This document shows, piece after piece, positions 1 to 6,572 of a DNA stretch of 7,293 nucleotides. Numbering within the stretch: position 1 is the first letter of the stretch; the number at the start of each line of letters is the position of its first letter. Made by a program: the position numbers and the translations under genes. The DNA comes from Candidatus Subteraquimicrobium carltonvillense (GTDB lineage: Bacteria > Actinomycetota > Aquicultoria > Subteraquimicrobiales > Subteraquimicrobiaceae), in assembly GCA_002339355.1 (NCBI GenBank), contig DDKQ01000014.1, positions 1-7,293 of the forward strand, written 5' to 3'. The notes beneath the pieces are model-generated. The model did not search any database. It was not told where the DNA came from and saw only the letters and a list, made by a program, of their open reading frames with translations.

Positions 1-1002
1 TTCATCCCCCAAGGAATGAAGTTTTTCTCGCAAGTGAGTGGATACGACGATTATCTGGCGGATATCGTAAAGAGGCCCGGTTACAAAGCCGGGGACACCC
101 TCCGATTGATATTGCCGTTCCTGAAGGCCTATGGTGCCACAAATCTCAAGATTGAAAGGTACTCTGAAGCAAACCTCTCTGTGGTTCCCGGAGCGAAAGA
201 AATTCTGCGGTTCATTGGCGAAAGGATGCCAATCTTTATCGTCAGCACCAGCTATGAACCCTATATTCGTGCTTTATGCCGTCTTCTCGATTTTCCCATA
301 GAGTATGTCTATTGCACAAAATTGAATATAGATGGATGTGAAATTGAAGAGTGGGAGATCAAAAGGCTTAAAGAGCTTGCGGAAGAAATCTTAAGGATGC
401 TTCCCCTTAAGTTATCCGATGTGCGAAGTTTGCAGGATTTGCCACTCAAAACCCAAAAGATCATCGCCAGATTGGATGATATATTTTGGAGAGAAATTAC
501 TTCGATGAAATGCGGGCGGCTGTTAAAAGAGACCAACCCCATTGGGGGATGGGAGAAAGCCCAAGCCATTTTGGACAGCTTGGCAAAGACGGGCAACTCC
601 TTAAGTGAAGTGATATACGTGGGTGACGGCATCACGGATGTCGAAGCTCTTGACTTAGTGAGGAGAAATGGTGGTCTAGCCATATCCTTCAATGGAAATA
701 GATACTCGCTAAAAGCTGCGGAGATCGCGTGCATATCGGGTCACGTCATCGTCGTTGCGATCCTTACAGATGCTTTCTCGAAGAGGGGAAAAGGGGGAAC
801 CCTTTGGCTGGCGAGGAATTGGAGCCATTCTGCCATCCGACAATCCGGTATAGATGATCTCCTGATGGATGCATTAATTTCACTCTATCCAAGTACCCTT
901 CCTAGGGTGGAGACCATAACCGATTCCAACAGAAATGAGCTAATCAAGGAAAGTGAGACCTTCCGGGAGAGATTAAGGGGAGAGGCGGGAAGGCTCGGCT
1001 AA
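1..1002 (+). CDS. HAD-superfamily phosphatase-like protein, 5'-truncated by window edge
   Basis: The frame is open from base 1, and the first Met codon (16) is probably internal: no ribosome binding site precedes it, and the residues before it (FIPQG) read as protein. The product resembles a HAD-fold hydrolase. Numbering from that Met, a motif II-like strand ends in FIVSTS (74-79), a motif III lysine is plausible in GGWEKAQAIL (K181), and motif IV is VGDGITD (202-208), the Mg-binding acidic loop. Motif I, with the nucleophilic Asp (DxD), is absent here and should lie just upstream of the window. The conserved-looking stretch DIVKRPGYKAGDTL (16-29) recalls a family sometimes annotated in archaea as EhaR, a putative hydrogenase-associated HAD protein; that comparison is from memory. 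The substrate is unknown. The gene ends 192 bases before purH in the same direction, with no evident terminator. HAD assignment is fairly sure; function is not. Confidence 0.8.
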   Translation, partial: FIPQGMKFFSQVSGYDDYLADIVKRPGYKAGDTLRLILPFLKAYGATNLKIERYSEANLSVVPGAKEILRFIGERMPIFIVSTSYEPYIRALCRLLDFPIEYVYCTKLNIDGCEIEEWEIKRLKELAEEILRMLPLKLSDVRSLQDLPLKTQKIIARLDDIFWREITSMKCGRLLKETNPIGGWEKAQAILDSLAKTGNSLSEVIYVGDGITDVEALDLVRRNGGLAISFNGNRYSLKAAEIACISGHVIVVAILTDAFSKRGKGGTLWLARNWSHSAIRQSGIDDLLMDALISLYPSTLPRVETITDSNRNELIKESETFRERLRGEAGRLG

Positions 1003-1194
1003 AAGGCCCCAAATTCTAAACGTTTTGATCTTTGAATTGTTCAACTGAGTTCACAACGAAGTTTTGGACCTTTGATATTGTTTAGTGCTTAGTATTTTGA
1101 GATTAGAATTTAAATTTAAGGCCGTTTTTGGTAAAAAGGGATGCCTAGCATTTATGTCTAGCCTATAAAATAAATGAAAAGGGGGAGTGAACTT

Positions 1195-2739
1195 ATGGTG
1201 AAGATAAGGCGGGCGTTAATTAGTGTCTCTGACAAGCGAGGTGTGGTGGAGTTCGCTAAAGGCTTAAGGGAGTTCGGTGTGGAGATAATCTCCACGGGGG
1301 GGACCGCTAGGACTCTGGAGGATGCAGGTGTGCCGGTTAAAAAGGTTTCCCAGATTACGAAATTCCCCGAGATCCTAAACGGTAGGGTGAAAACCCTCCA
1401 TCCATTGATTCACGGAGCTCTTTTGGCTGACAGAAGCAAGAAATCCCATCTTAATACACTCAAGGAACACGGCATAGAGCCAATCGATTTGGTGGTGGTG
1501 AATCTCTATCCCTTTACCGAGACCATTTCCAGGAAGGGCGTGACTTTAGCCGAAGCCATAGAGCAAATCGATATCGGTGGTCCTTCCACGATCCGCTCCG
1601 CGGCCAAGAACTTTGAGAGTGTGGGGGTTGTGGTGCAGCCCGAGAGATACGATGAAGTACTCACGGAAATGCGACGGGGAAATGGGTCTCTTTCCAGAGA
1701 GACACGCCTCGATTTGGCCATAGATGCCTTCAGACATACGGCCCATTATGATGAAGCAATCTATCATTACCTGGCGAGAGATGTGGAAGAGTTCCCCAGA
1801 CTCCTCGATCTCTCCTTCGAAAAAATTCAGGATTTAAGATATGGTGAGAATCCACATCAAAAGGCGGCTTTTTATCGAGAGATCGGCGCTCCACCACGTT
1901 CTTTGGTTTATGCTCAGCAACTTCATGGGAAAGAGCCTTCCTTCAATAATATCCTGGATTTGGATGCTGCATGGTCTTTGGTTTGTGAATTCACGGTGCC
2001 CGCGGCGGTAGTCATCAAACACACAAATCCCTGCGGAGTCGGTCTCGCCGGTGATATATGTACCGCTTACGATAGGGCTTATGCCTCTGATCCCATCTCC
2101 GCCTTCGGGGGCATCGTCGCCTTGAACCGGGTGGTCGATGAAGCTTTGGCTAAGAAACTTGCATCCACTTTTCTTGAAGCCATAATCGCCTCCGCCTATC
2201 TCGAAGAAGCCCTGGAGATTCTGACCCAAAAGAAGAATCTGATCACCATGTACATGGGAGAAGAGAGAGAGCCGATAGTTGGTTTGAAGGATATCAAACG
2301 GGTTGAAGGAGGAGTTGTGGTCCAGGATGTTGATCGAATTCAAGAGGATAGGGGCGAGATGAAGGTGATGACTAAAATTCATCCCTCGGAGAAGCAGTGG
2401 GACGATCTTCTTTTTGCCTGGCGGGTGGCAAAGCACGTCAAGTCAAACGCCATCGTCCTTGCCAAGGATCTAGCCACGGTGGGTGTAGGTGCTGGTCAGA
2501 TGAGCAGGGTGGATGCCGCCGGTATAGCCTTTAAAAAGGCTGGGGAACGTGCAAAAAATTCCTCTCTGGCTTCGGATGCCTTCTTTCCCTTCAGGGATGC
2601 CGTTGATTTGGCCGCTGAGGCCGGAGTTAAGGCGATAATTCAGCCTGGGGGATCCATCCGAGATGATAAAATAATCGCCGCCGCGGATGAGCATAAGATA
2701 GCCATGGTGTTCACGGGGAGGAGACATTTCAAACACTAG
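1195..2739 (+). CDS. purH: Bifunctional AICAR transformylase / IMP cyclohydrolase
   Basis: This cytosolic enzyme catalyses the last two steps of de novo purine synthesis: formylation of AICAR with 10-formyl-THF, then ring closure to IMP. I chose ATG 1195 (514 aa) over the in-frame ATG at 1174 because the SD-like GGGGGAG (1181-1187) sits 7 nt before 1195 and would be inside the gene otherwise; 514 aa is also the usual PurH length. The N-terminal MGS-like cyclohydrolase domain shows ISVSDKRG (9-16), STGGTA (33-38), NGRVKTLHP (62-70) and DIGGPSTIRSAAKN (126-139). The transformylase domain shows LRYGENPHQ (214-222), QLHGKE (242-247), the catalytic Lys-His pair in KHTNPCG (275-281), SAFGGIVALNR (302-312), GAGQMSR (432-438), FFPFRD (463-468), IQPGGSIRD (482-490) and the terminal FTGRRHFKH. 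All key motifs are intact. No other purine genes are in view. It converges on speB. Confidence 0.97.
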   Translation: MVKIRRALISVSDKRGVVEFAKGLREFGVEIISTGGTARTLEDAGVPVKKVSQITKFPEILNGRVKTLHPLIHGALLADRSKKSHLNTLKEHGIEPIDLVVVNLYPFTETISRKGVTLAEAIEQIDIGGPSTIRSAAKNFESVGVVVQPERYDEVLTEMRRGNGSLSRETRLDLAIDAFRHTAHYDEAIYHYLARDVEEFPRLLDLSFEKIQDLRYGENPHQKAAFYREIGAPPRSLVYAQQLHGKEPSFNNILDLDAAWSLVCEFTVPAAVVIKHTNPCGVGLAGDICTAYDRAYASDPISAFGGIVALNRVVDEALAKKLASTFLEAIIASAYLEEALEILTQKKNLITMYMGEEREPIVGLKDIKRVEGGVVVQDVDRIQEDRGEMKVMTKIHPSEKQWDDLLFAWRVAKHVKSNAIVLAKDLATVGVGAGQMSRVDAAGIAFKKAGERAKNSSLASDAFFPFRDAVDLAAEAGVKAIIQPGGSIRDDKIIAAADEHKIAMVFTGRRHFKH

Positions 2740-2748
2740 CTAATCCTG

Positions 2749-2778
2749 TAGCTCTGTAGTGCTATAGCTCCGTAGTGC
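2749..2778. repeat. Two-copy direct repeat, 16-nt period
   Basis: TAGCTCTGTAGTGC (2749-2762) is followed by TAGCTCCGTAGTGC (2765-2778), 13 of 14 bases identical. The second copy runs directly into the hairpin at 2777-2795. The unit has no coding potential and sits between the convergent purH and speB stops. It may be part of a dispersed intergenic repeat family, but only this instance is visible. Confidence 0.6.
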
Positions 2779-2795
2779 GAGGCTTTCAGCCTCGC
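2777..2795. terminator. Hairpin between convergent purH and speB, possible bidirectional terminator
   Basis: GCGAGGCT (2777-2784) and AGCCTCGC (2788-2795) form a perfect 8-bp GC-rich stem with a 3-nt TTC loop. It lies 38 nt after the purH stop and 28 nt after the speB stop on the other strand, the right place for a shared terminator. No T-run follows on either strand, so it does not meet the usual intrinsic terminator pattern and may instead be an RNA 3'-end stabiliser or a repeat palindrome. Confidence 0.45.
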
Positions 2796-2822
2796 CTTAT
2801 AATCCATGGTTAAGCTAAATGC

Positions 2823-3659
2823 TTAGGTGAAGAGGAGAATGGATTCTCTGATTAGTTTTGCCGCAGCTATGGAGGTGATGTCTCCACCATCGAAGGGTGG
2901 GGAAACTTCCACGACGTCCATGCCAACTACGTTGAGGGACTTAAGCTCGTAAAGGCTTGAAAGCAATTCTTTAAAATTGTATCCACCCGGATCAGGATTG
3001 CTCGTCCCTGGAGCACACGATGGATCCAGAACGTCCACATCTATACTTATGTAAACGGCCGAATCCCGAATTTTATCGCGAAGCTGGGATGGAATGGATA
3101 TTTCGGGTGTGGATAATAAACACTTCTTTGAAATTTCGTATTCTTCCCTTGTTCCCGATCTCACCCCGAGTTGAATGAGGAAAGACCCTCCTACCTCCTC
3201 CAAAATTCGCTTAGCCACGGTGGCGTGGCAAAAATTTTCTCCTTCATAGCTTTCACGAAGGTCCAGGTGGGCATCGAACTCGATCACGAAGAGTGGGGAA
3301 AAGCTCTTCCTTAAAGCCCGTACGGCACCTAAGGTCAGAGTATGCTCACCGCCGATGATTACCGTAAAAGCCTTTTCCCTGGCTCGAATTAGTTCTTCTT
3401 TGATCCTTTCTAGGGATATTTCCATGGATTCCTCCATTTTTATATCTCCCCAGTCGCAAAGGACGATGTCCTGTAAATCCTTTCTCAATGTGGGACTAAA
3501 GGTTTCCAGGCTTTCGGAGGCTTTTCTTATTCGCTCTGGGGCAAGTTTGGTTCCGGAACGAAAGCTCTCGGTTTTATCCAGAGGCACTCCAAGGATTATC
3601 GCCTCTGGATTGGGGTTATCCTGGGAGGCCAAGAACTTATCTCTATAGGGCGGTTTCAA
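2823..3659 (-). CDS. speB: Agmatinase-family ureohydrolase (SpeB)
   Basis: This is an Mn-dependent ureohydrolase of the arginase/agmatinase family (278 aa, normal length). It should release urea from agmatine to give putrescine, or from N1-aminopropylagmatine to give spermidine directly. The binuclear metal site is complete: GGEH (103-106, His106), DAHLD (129-133) and SIDVDVLDP (205-213, Asp207 and Asp209). The family also shows PGTSNPDPGG (217-226) and the acidic VVEVSPP (249-255). The start is TTG at 3659, inside the speE 3' end in another frame, with a strong SD (AGAGGAGG, about 3668-3675) 9 nt upstream. It overlaps speE by 17 nt and is the last gene of the operon. Agmatinase and aminopropylagmatine ureohydrolase cannot be told apart by motif. 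The presence of an arginine decarboxylase, and no ornithine enzyme, in the operon argues against an arginase role. Confidence 0.9.
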   Translation of the reverse strand: MKPPYRDKFLASQDNPNPEAIILGVPLDKTESFRSGTKLAPERIRKASESLETFSPTLRKDLQDIVLCDWGDIKMEESMEISLERIKEELIRAREKAFTVIIGGEHTLTLGAVRALRKSFSPLFVIEFDAHLDLRESYEGENFCHATVAKRILEEVGGSFLIQLGVRSGTREEYEISKKCLLSTPEISIPSQLRDKIRDSAVYISIDVDVLDPSCAPGTSNPDPGGYNFKELLSSLYELKSLNVVGMDVVEVSPPFDGGDITSIAAAKLIRESILLFT

Positions 3660-4518
3660 AGAAAGTATCCTCCTCTAAAATCCCTTGGATAAACTTAGGG
3701 AGGATGAAGCACGCGGTATGGATTTCCGGGGTGTAATAGCGCGTTGAAATGTTGGAGGATATCAATCTTTCCTTGACCTTTTCAGGAGGGACGGCGGCGG
3801 GATCCCATTTTTTAGAGGCTATGGTAAAACTCCATAAGACGCCGGGATAGGTGGGGACAAAGGCAAGATAAACCCGCACGGTGGGAAAGACCTGCTTTAA
3901 TCCATTATATACCTTACGAAGCTCTTCCATTTGAAAGGTTGGGGAACCACTCTGAGTGACACAGATTCCATTCTTTGACAGGATGTTATGGGCGGCACGG
4001 TAAAACCCCTCTGTGAATAGAGCCTTTGCTGGTCCTATGGGATCGGTGGAATCTACGATGAGGACATCGAATTTTTCCCGGGAATTCCCGACAAATTTCG
4101 CCCCGTCGTCAAAGATGATCTTGACCCTTTTATCCAGGAATGCGTCACCATTTATGGATGGAAGAAATTTTCGACACGCCTTTACGACCTCTTCATCCAG
4201 CTCGACCAGGACGATATCCTCCACGGGATGTTCGAGCACTCGTCTTAAGGCGCCTCCATCTCCTCCCCCAATGATGAGAATCCTCCTCGGTTTGGTGTGA
4301 GAAAGCAGGGGAACGTGAACGATCATCTCGTGATAGATGAATTCATCTTTCTCACTGGTTTGAACTGCCCCGTTCAGAACGAGCATCCTTCCGAATTCCA
4401 AGGTATCCACGATCTCGATCCTTTGGAAGGCGGTCTCTTTTTTGAAGGGAATAGCTCTCACTTTATAGCGGTGTTCAAAACCCGACGAGCCCGGCTCGGT
4501 AAACCAGTCGTCAGTCAC
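3643..4518 (-). CDS. speE: Spermidine synthase-like aminopropyltransferase (SpeE)
   Basis: The enzyme transfers the aminopropyl group of decarboxylated SAM to putrescine (giving spermidine) or possibly to agmatine. The 291-aa product has the short N-terminal beta domain opening with WFTE (5-8), then QTSEKDEFIYHEM (53-65). The Rossmann-type fold follows with GGGDGG (84-89) binding the nucleoside, acidic residues in VELD (105-108), FDDGA (136-140) and the catalytic DSTDPIGPA (156-164). RYYTPEIHTACFILP (260-274) is the conserved C-terminal segment. I chose GTG at 4518 because GAGGTG lies 6 nt upstream; a second GTG at 4527 adds three residues but has a poorly placed SD. The start overlaps the speD stop by 8 nt (17 with the longer start) and the end overlaps speB by 17 nt, so translation is probably coupled. 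Acceptor specificity cannot be read directly. Confidence 0.92.
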   Translation of the reverse strand: MTDDWFTEPGSSGFEHRYKVRAIPFKKETAFQRIEIVDTLEFGRMLVLNGAVQTSEKDEFIYHEMIVHVPLLSHTKPRRILIIGGGDGGALRRVLEHPVEDIVLVELDEEVVKACRKFLPSINGDAFLDKRVKIIFDDGAKFVGNSREKFDVLIVDSTDPIGPAKALFTEGFYRAAHNILSKNGICVTQSGSPTFQMEELRKVYNGLKQVFPTVRVYLAFVPTYPGVLWSFTIASKKWDPAAVPPEKVKERLISSNISTRYYTPEIHTACFILPKFIQGILEEDTFFETAL

Positions 4519-4864
4519 GAAGAACACCTCTTCTTATTTCCACCATTTGTACATGTTTGGGGGAGAAATGTTTTTGGAATGGGTCTATAGCGGCCACGGG
4601 ATCGACTTGCTCCCCGCAGGTGAATACGTCCACTGCTGCATATCCAAGTTCGGGCCAGGTATGAATCAAGATATGGGATTCAGCGATCATAGCTACCCCC
4701 GTTATTCCATGGGGAGAGAATTGGTGCACCTTTAGCTCGAGCAATGTGGCACCACAAGCTCGAACCGCTTCCTCGAGAGCTTTTTCTGCGAGTTCCACTG
4801 AATTCAGATTTTTGCAGTCCCAAAATTCAATGACCAAGTGCCTACCCACGTTTTTCGTTTTCAT
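4511..4864 (-). CDS. speD: S-adenosylmethionine decarboxylase proenzyme, small prokaryotic class (SpeD/SpeH)
   Basis: This pyruvoyl enzyme decarboxylates SAM to supply the aminopropyl donor for SpeE and BpsA. The proenzyme should cleave itself between Glu62 and Ser63 in AESHILIHTWPE (61-72), Ser63 becoming the pyruvoyl group. His68 and Cys83 (FTCG) fall at the same numbers as the residues known from the Thermotoga maritima enzyme, which supports the start chosen. I take ATG 4864 (117 aa); an in-frame TTG at 4876 would add four residues but lies inside the preceding gene. The ATG shares its A with the pdaD stop (TGATG), a classic coupling arrangement, with the G-rich GGTGGGGG just upstream. 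The family-typical GRHLVIEFWDC (7-17) and HQFSPHGITGV (47-57) are present. Every catalytic residue I can place is intact. Confidence 0.95.
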   Translation of the reverse strand: MKTKNVGRHLVIEFWDCKNLNSVELAEKALEEAVRACGATLLELKVHQFSPHGITGVAMIAESHILIHTWPELGYAAVDVFTCGEQVDPVAAIDPFQKHFSPKHVQMVEIRRGVLRD

Positions 4865-5331
4865 CACCCCCACCAAAGAATTGCGGCTGCCACGGCGCAG
4901 CCAAGCTTTTTAACTTTATGTTCCGCCGAAATTAATATGGTTTTCGTCAATGACAAATTCCTTTTCTCCAAGGCTTCCTTTAGCATCTTTTTTACTATCT
5001 CTTCCGCCACGGTGGCTGACCCCGGATGGGCGTATTCCATTATAACACCCTGGGAATTCGAACTTAATCCCATACCCACGCAGGCTGATATTATTTCACC
5101 ACTGACATTGCTGGTGATATGGGCATATACCATTGGTACAAGAGCCCCCACGGGAATGGAGGGAATTGCTTCAACTCTGGCCTTAGGGGGCACAATGCTA
5201 GTCACCTTGACCAAATTCAGATTGCCGATTCCCCCCGCTAAAAGGGCATTGTCGAAGGCGTTCAAGTGTGAATGTCCTTCCGCTGTACCCTTGGTGAATG
5301 AGACCATATTTGGAACTTGCCACATAATCAT
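4864..5331 (-). CDS. pdaD: Pyruvoyl-dependent arginine decarboxylase
   Basis: The enzyme converts arginine to agmatine, the entry step of this operon's pathway. The 155-aa proenzyme has the family core NAFDNALLAGGIGNLNLVKV (24-43), followed by the self-cleavage site VTS (43-45), predicted between Thr44 and Ser45 with Ser45 becoming the pyruvoyl. Asn38 and Glu99 (GVIMEYAH, 96-102) match the asparagine and glutamate known to matter in the Methanocaldococcus enzyme. GALVPMVYAHITS (62-74) and GEIISACVGMG (78-88) are also typical. Start ATG 5331 gives a 4-nt ATGA overlap with the bpsA stop. ATG 5325 (two residues shorter) is better spaced from GAGGAG and is a real alternative. The Thr-Ser cleavage pair differs from the Ser-Ser of the Methanocaldococcus enzyme; I recall a Thr-Ser pair in chlamydial homologues. 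Confidence 0.93.
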   Translation of the reverse strand: MIMWQVPNMVSFTKGTAEGHSHLNAFDNALLAGGIGNLNLVKVTSIVPPKARVEAIPSIPVGALVPMVYAHITSNVSGEIISACVGMGLSSNSQGVIMEYAHPGSATVAEEIVKKMLKEALEKRNLSLTKTILISAEHKVKKLGCAVAAAILWWG

Positions 5332-6389
5332 CGCTCCTCGGTCCAGATTAGACTTTCGGGATCGTTATATAGCTCAACGCTTAGGACATCTTCATTAACC
5401 CTCAGGAAATCCTGGAGAGTTTCGATTCTGAACATGGACGATTTATACCAGTGCATCTTCGGTGCTTCTTTGAGGGGTCCGATATCATCCTTTATGCTAT
5501 CGAGAAGGTACATCCAATTATCGTAGATATTAAAATCATGGATTATATCGGTGATGATCACACCATACTTATGGGTTAGAATTTTTTGGAACTCACCCCA
5601 TTTTTGAAGGGATGATTCAATCATGGTCAGACCGAAATAACCGGCACAACCGGCTCCTTTTAAAGTAACTAATCCCCTGGCGATGAAAAGCTCCAATCCA
5701 CCGATTGTCTCCGGTGGATCGGTTAAAAATGTATCAAAACTCCCCACAAGGTCTAGAGGAAGCTTGAAGCGAAGATCGTGAGGAATCACTTCAATGCGAA
5801 GATTTTCTTTTTCACTTGTATTCTTGATGAAGTCGACTAACCGCTCGTCGACCTCGAGAACCGTGATTCGCTTGGGTAGTCCGGAGAGGGCTGCGGCGAG
5901 GCTCACTAAGTCATCATCCCCCAGGATTATAACTTCTTTCCCTTGAATATCACCTCTATCCGCCAAAAGAGCGATTCTGGCAAAGGCAATGAGGGGTCCA
6001 ACGAATCCCTGATCAAACTCCATTATGGGTTCGGGTCTATTCCCTGTAATTTGCTCAAAACGGGGTAGAAAATCCTCGAATTTTGCGAGGGAGATGGTCC
6101 TTCCCCAACAAGCAGGGCATCCATGATTCGCCTTTGGGGTCACGTTATATCGTTTGCAAAATTTTCTTCCCTCTTTCGTCGGGAAGATGGAAGAGTTTTT
6201 GAAGACAACCAATCCCCTTTCCTGCAACTCTTTTAGTGTTTCCACGACGAGCTTAAAAGGTCTATGAGAAAAATCGATTATCTCCCAAAGATTGGAGGAG
6301 CTCAAAGTGGCGCTAAGAATCTTATCAATATCCCGAGATGTAACATTTATTGTTGTTCTTTTATTCACTTTGGATACTAGAAGATCCAT
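5328..6389 (-). CDS. bpsA: N4-bis(aminopropyl)spermidine synthase, branched-chain polyamine synthase (DUF43 family)
   Basis: The product (353 aa) resembles the BpsA family known from Thermococcus kodakarensis, which adds two aminopropyl groups from decarboxylated SAM to spermidine, giving a quaternary branched polyamine linked to growth at high temperature. An N-terminal winged-helix-like region (about 20-85) contains LWEIIDFSHRPFKLVVETL and is followed by a CPACWGR pair of cysteines (91-97). The C-terminal Rossmann-type domain carries MEFDQGFVGP (123-132), the hallmark GDDDL (157-161), LEVDE (178-182) and TDPPET (223-228). It ends with a conserved-looking YNDPESLIW (341-349). The GDDD aspartates are the reported catalytic site in the family. 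ATG 6389 is preceded by AGGGGGTG (6394-6401). It is the first gene of the polyamine operon and ends in a 4-nt overlap with pdaD. The adjacent SpeD and SpeE supply its cosubstrate and acceptor. Confidence 0.9.
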   Translation of the reverse strand: MDLLVSKVNKRTTINVTSRDIDKILSATLSSSNLWEIIDFSHRPFKLVVETLKELQERGLVVFKNSSIFPTKEGRKFCKRYNVTPKANHGCPACWGRTISLAKFEDFLPRFEQITGNRPEPIMEFDQGFVGPLIAFARIALLADRGDIQGKEVIILGDDDLVSLAAALSGLPKRITVLEVDERLVDFIKNTSEKENLRIEVIPHDLRFKLPLDLVGSFDTFLTDPPETIGGLELFIARGLVTLKGAGCAGYFGLTMIESSLQKWGEFQKILTHKYGVIITDIIHDFNIYDNWMYLLDSIKDDIGPLKEAPKMHWYKSSMFRIETLQDFLRVNEDVLSVELYNDPESLIWTEER

Positions 6390-6393
6390 CTTC

Positions 6394-6442
6394 CACCCCC
6401 TAAGAGTGCAAACACAGGGGATACCACTTAGGCACCCCCTGT
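6394..6442 (-). promoter_or_regulatory. Candidate H-type pseudoknot in the bpsA leader that sequesters the SD
   Basis: Read as - strand RNA, ACAGGGGGU (6442-6434) pairs with AUCCCCUGU (6422-6414) as a 9-bp stem 1 with one G-U wobble. Its 11-nt loop contains CCUAAG (6432-6427), a perfect complement of CUUAGG (6404-6399). The latter includes the first three bases of the bpsA SD AGGGGGUG (6401-6394). Loop lengths are 1, 4 and 9 nt, sterically reasonable for an H-type pseudoknot. Forming stem 2 would block ribosome binding at the first gene of the polyamine operon. I do not recognise a named riboswitch class here. The pairings are read directly from the sequence; control by a ligand (SAM, decarboxylated SAM or a polyamine) is inference. 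Confidence 0.55.
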
Positions 6443-6532
6443 AAGCTGCCGCGATTCTGAAATGCTTTTTGTTGGTGATTTAAGTTTTCAAATCCTAGAG
6501 GATCGCCCCTTAAAAAGGATAGTCACAAATGA

Positions 6533-6561
6533 ATTTTGACTCAAAAGCTTAAGAATTTCAA
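6533..6561 (-). promoter_or_regulatory. Candidate sigma70-type promoter for the bpsA-pdaD-speD-speE-speB operon
   Basis: On the - strand, TTGAAA (6561-6556, five of six consensus bases) is followed after 17 nt by CAAAAT (6538-6533, four of six, keeping the important second A and final T). Transcription would begin near 6526 and leave a leader of about 135 nt, which contains the pseudoknot candidate. A second reading, TTGAGT (6544-6539) with TATCCT 17 nt later, is also possible. Confidence 0.45.
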
Positions 6562-6572
6562 GTGGTGCTTTA

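Noticed and set aside
309..734. Open frame of 141 codons on the - strand inside the HAD gene
   Set aside because: It is antisense to a clearly coding frame with HAD motifs and has no recognisable features.
1032..1044. TTGAA-TTG-TTCAA inverted repeat after the HAD gene
   Set aside because: Five AT-rich base pairs around a 3-nt loop, with no T-run and no promoter nearby, is too weak to call an operator or a terminator.
1164..1169. TATAAA just before purH as a -10 box
   Set aside because: The sequence fits, but no -35-like hexamer lies 16-18 nt upstream (around 1141-1146 reads ATGCCT), and the region is AT-rich enough for chance matches. The purH promoter remains unplaced.
1834..2436. Open frame of 200 codons on the - strand inside purH
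   Set aside because: It lies wholly antisense to a fully conserved purH, shows no family motif and has an unlikely, cysteine- and histidine-scattered composition. It is a shadow of the real gene.
4838..5398. Open frame of 186 codons on the + strand across pdaD
   Set aside because: It is antisense to pdaD and the ends of speD and bpsA, all of which have intact catalytic motifs. No SD or domain supports it.
6487..6505. Short inverted repeat ATCCT/AGGAT in the operon leader
   Set aside because: The two-base loop and 5-bp arms make a stable hairpin unlikely, and nothing connects it to the pseudoknot downstream.
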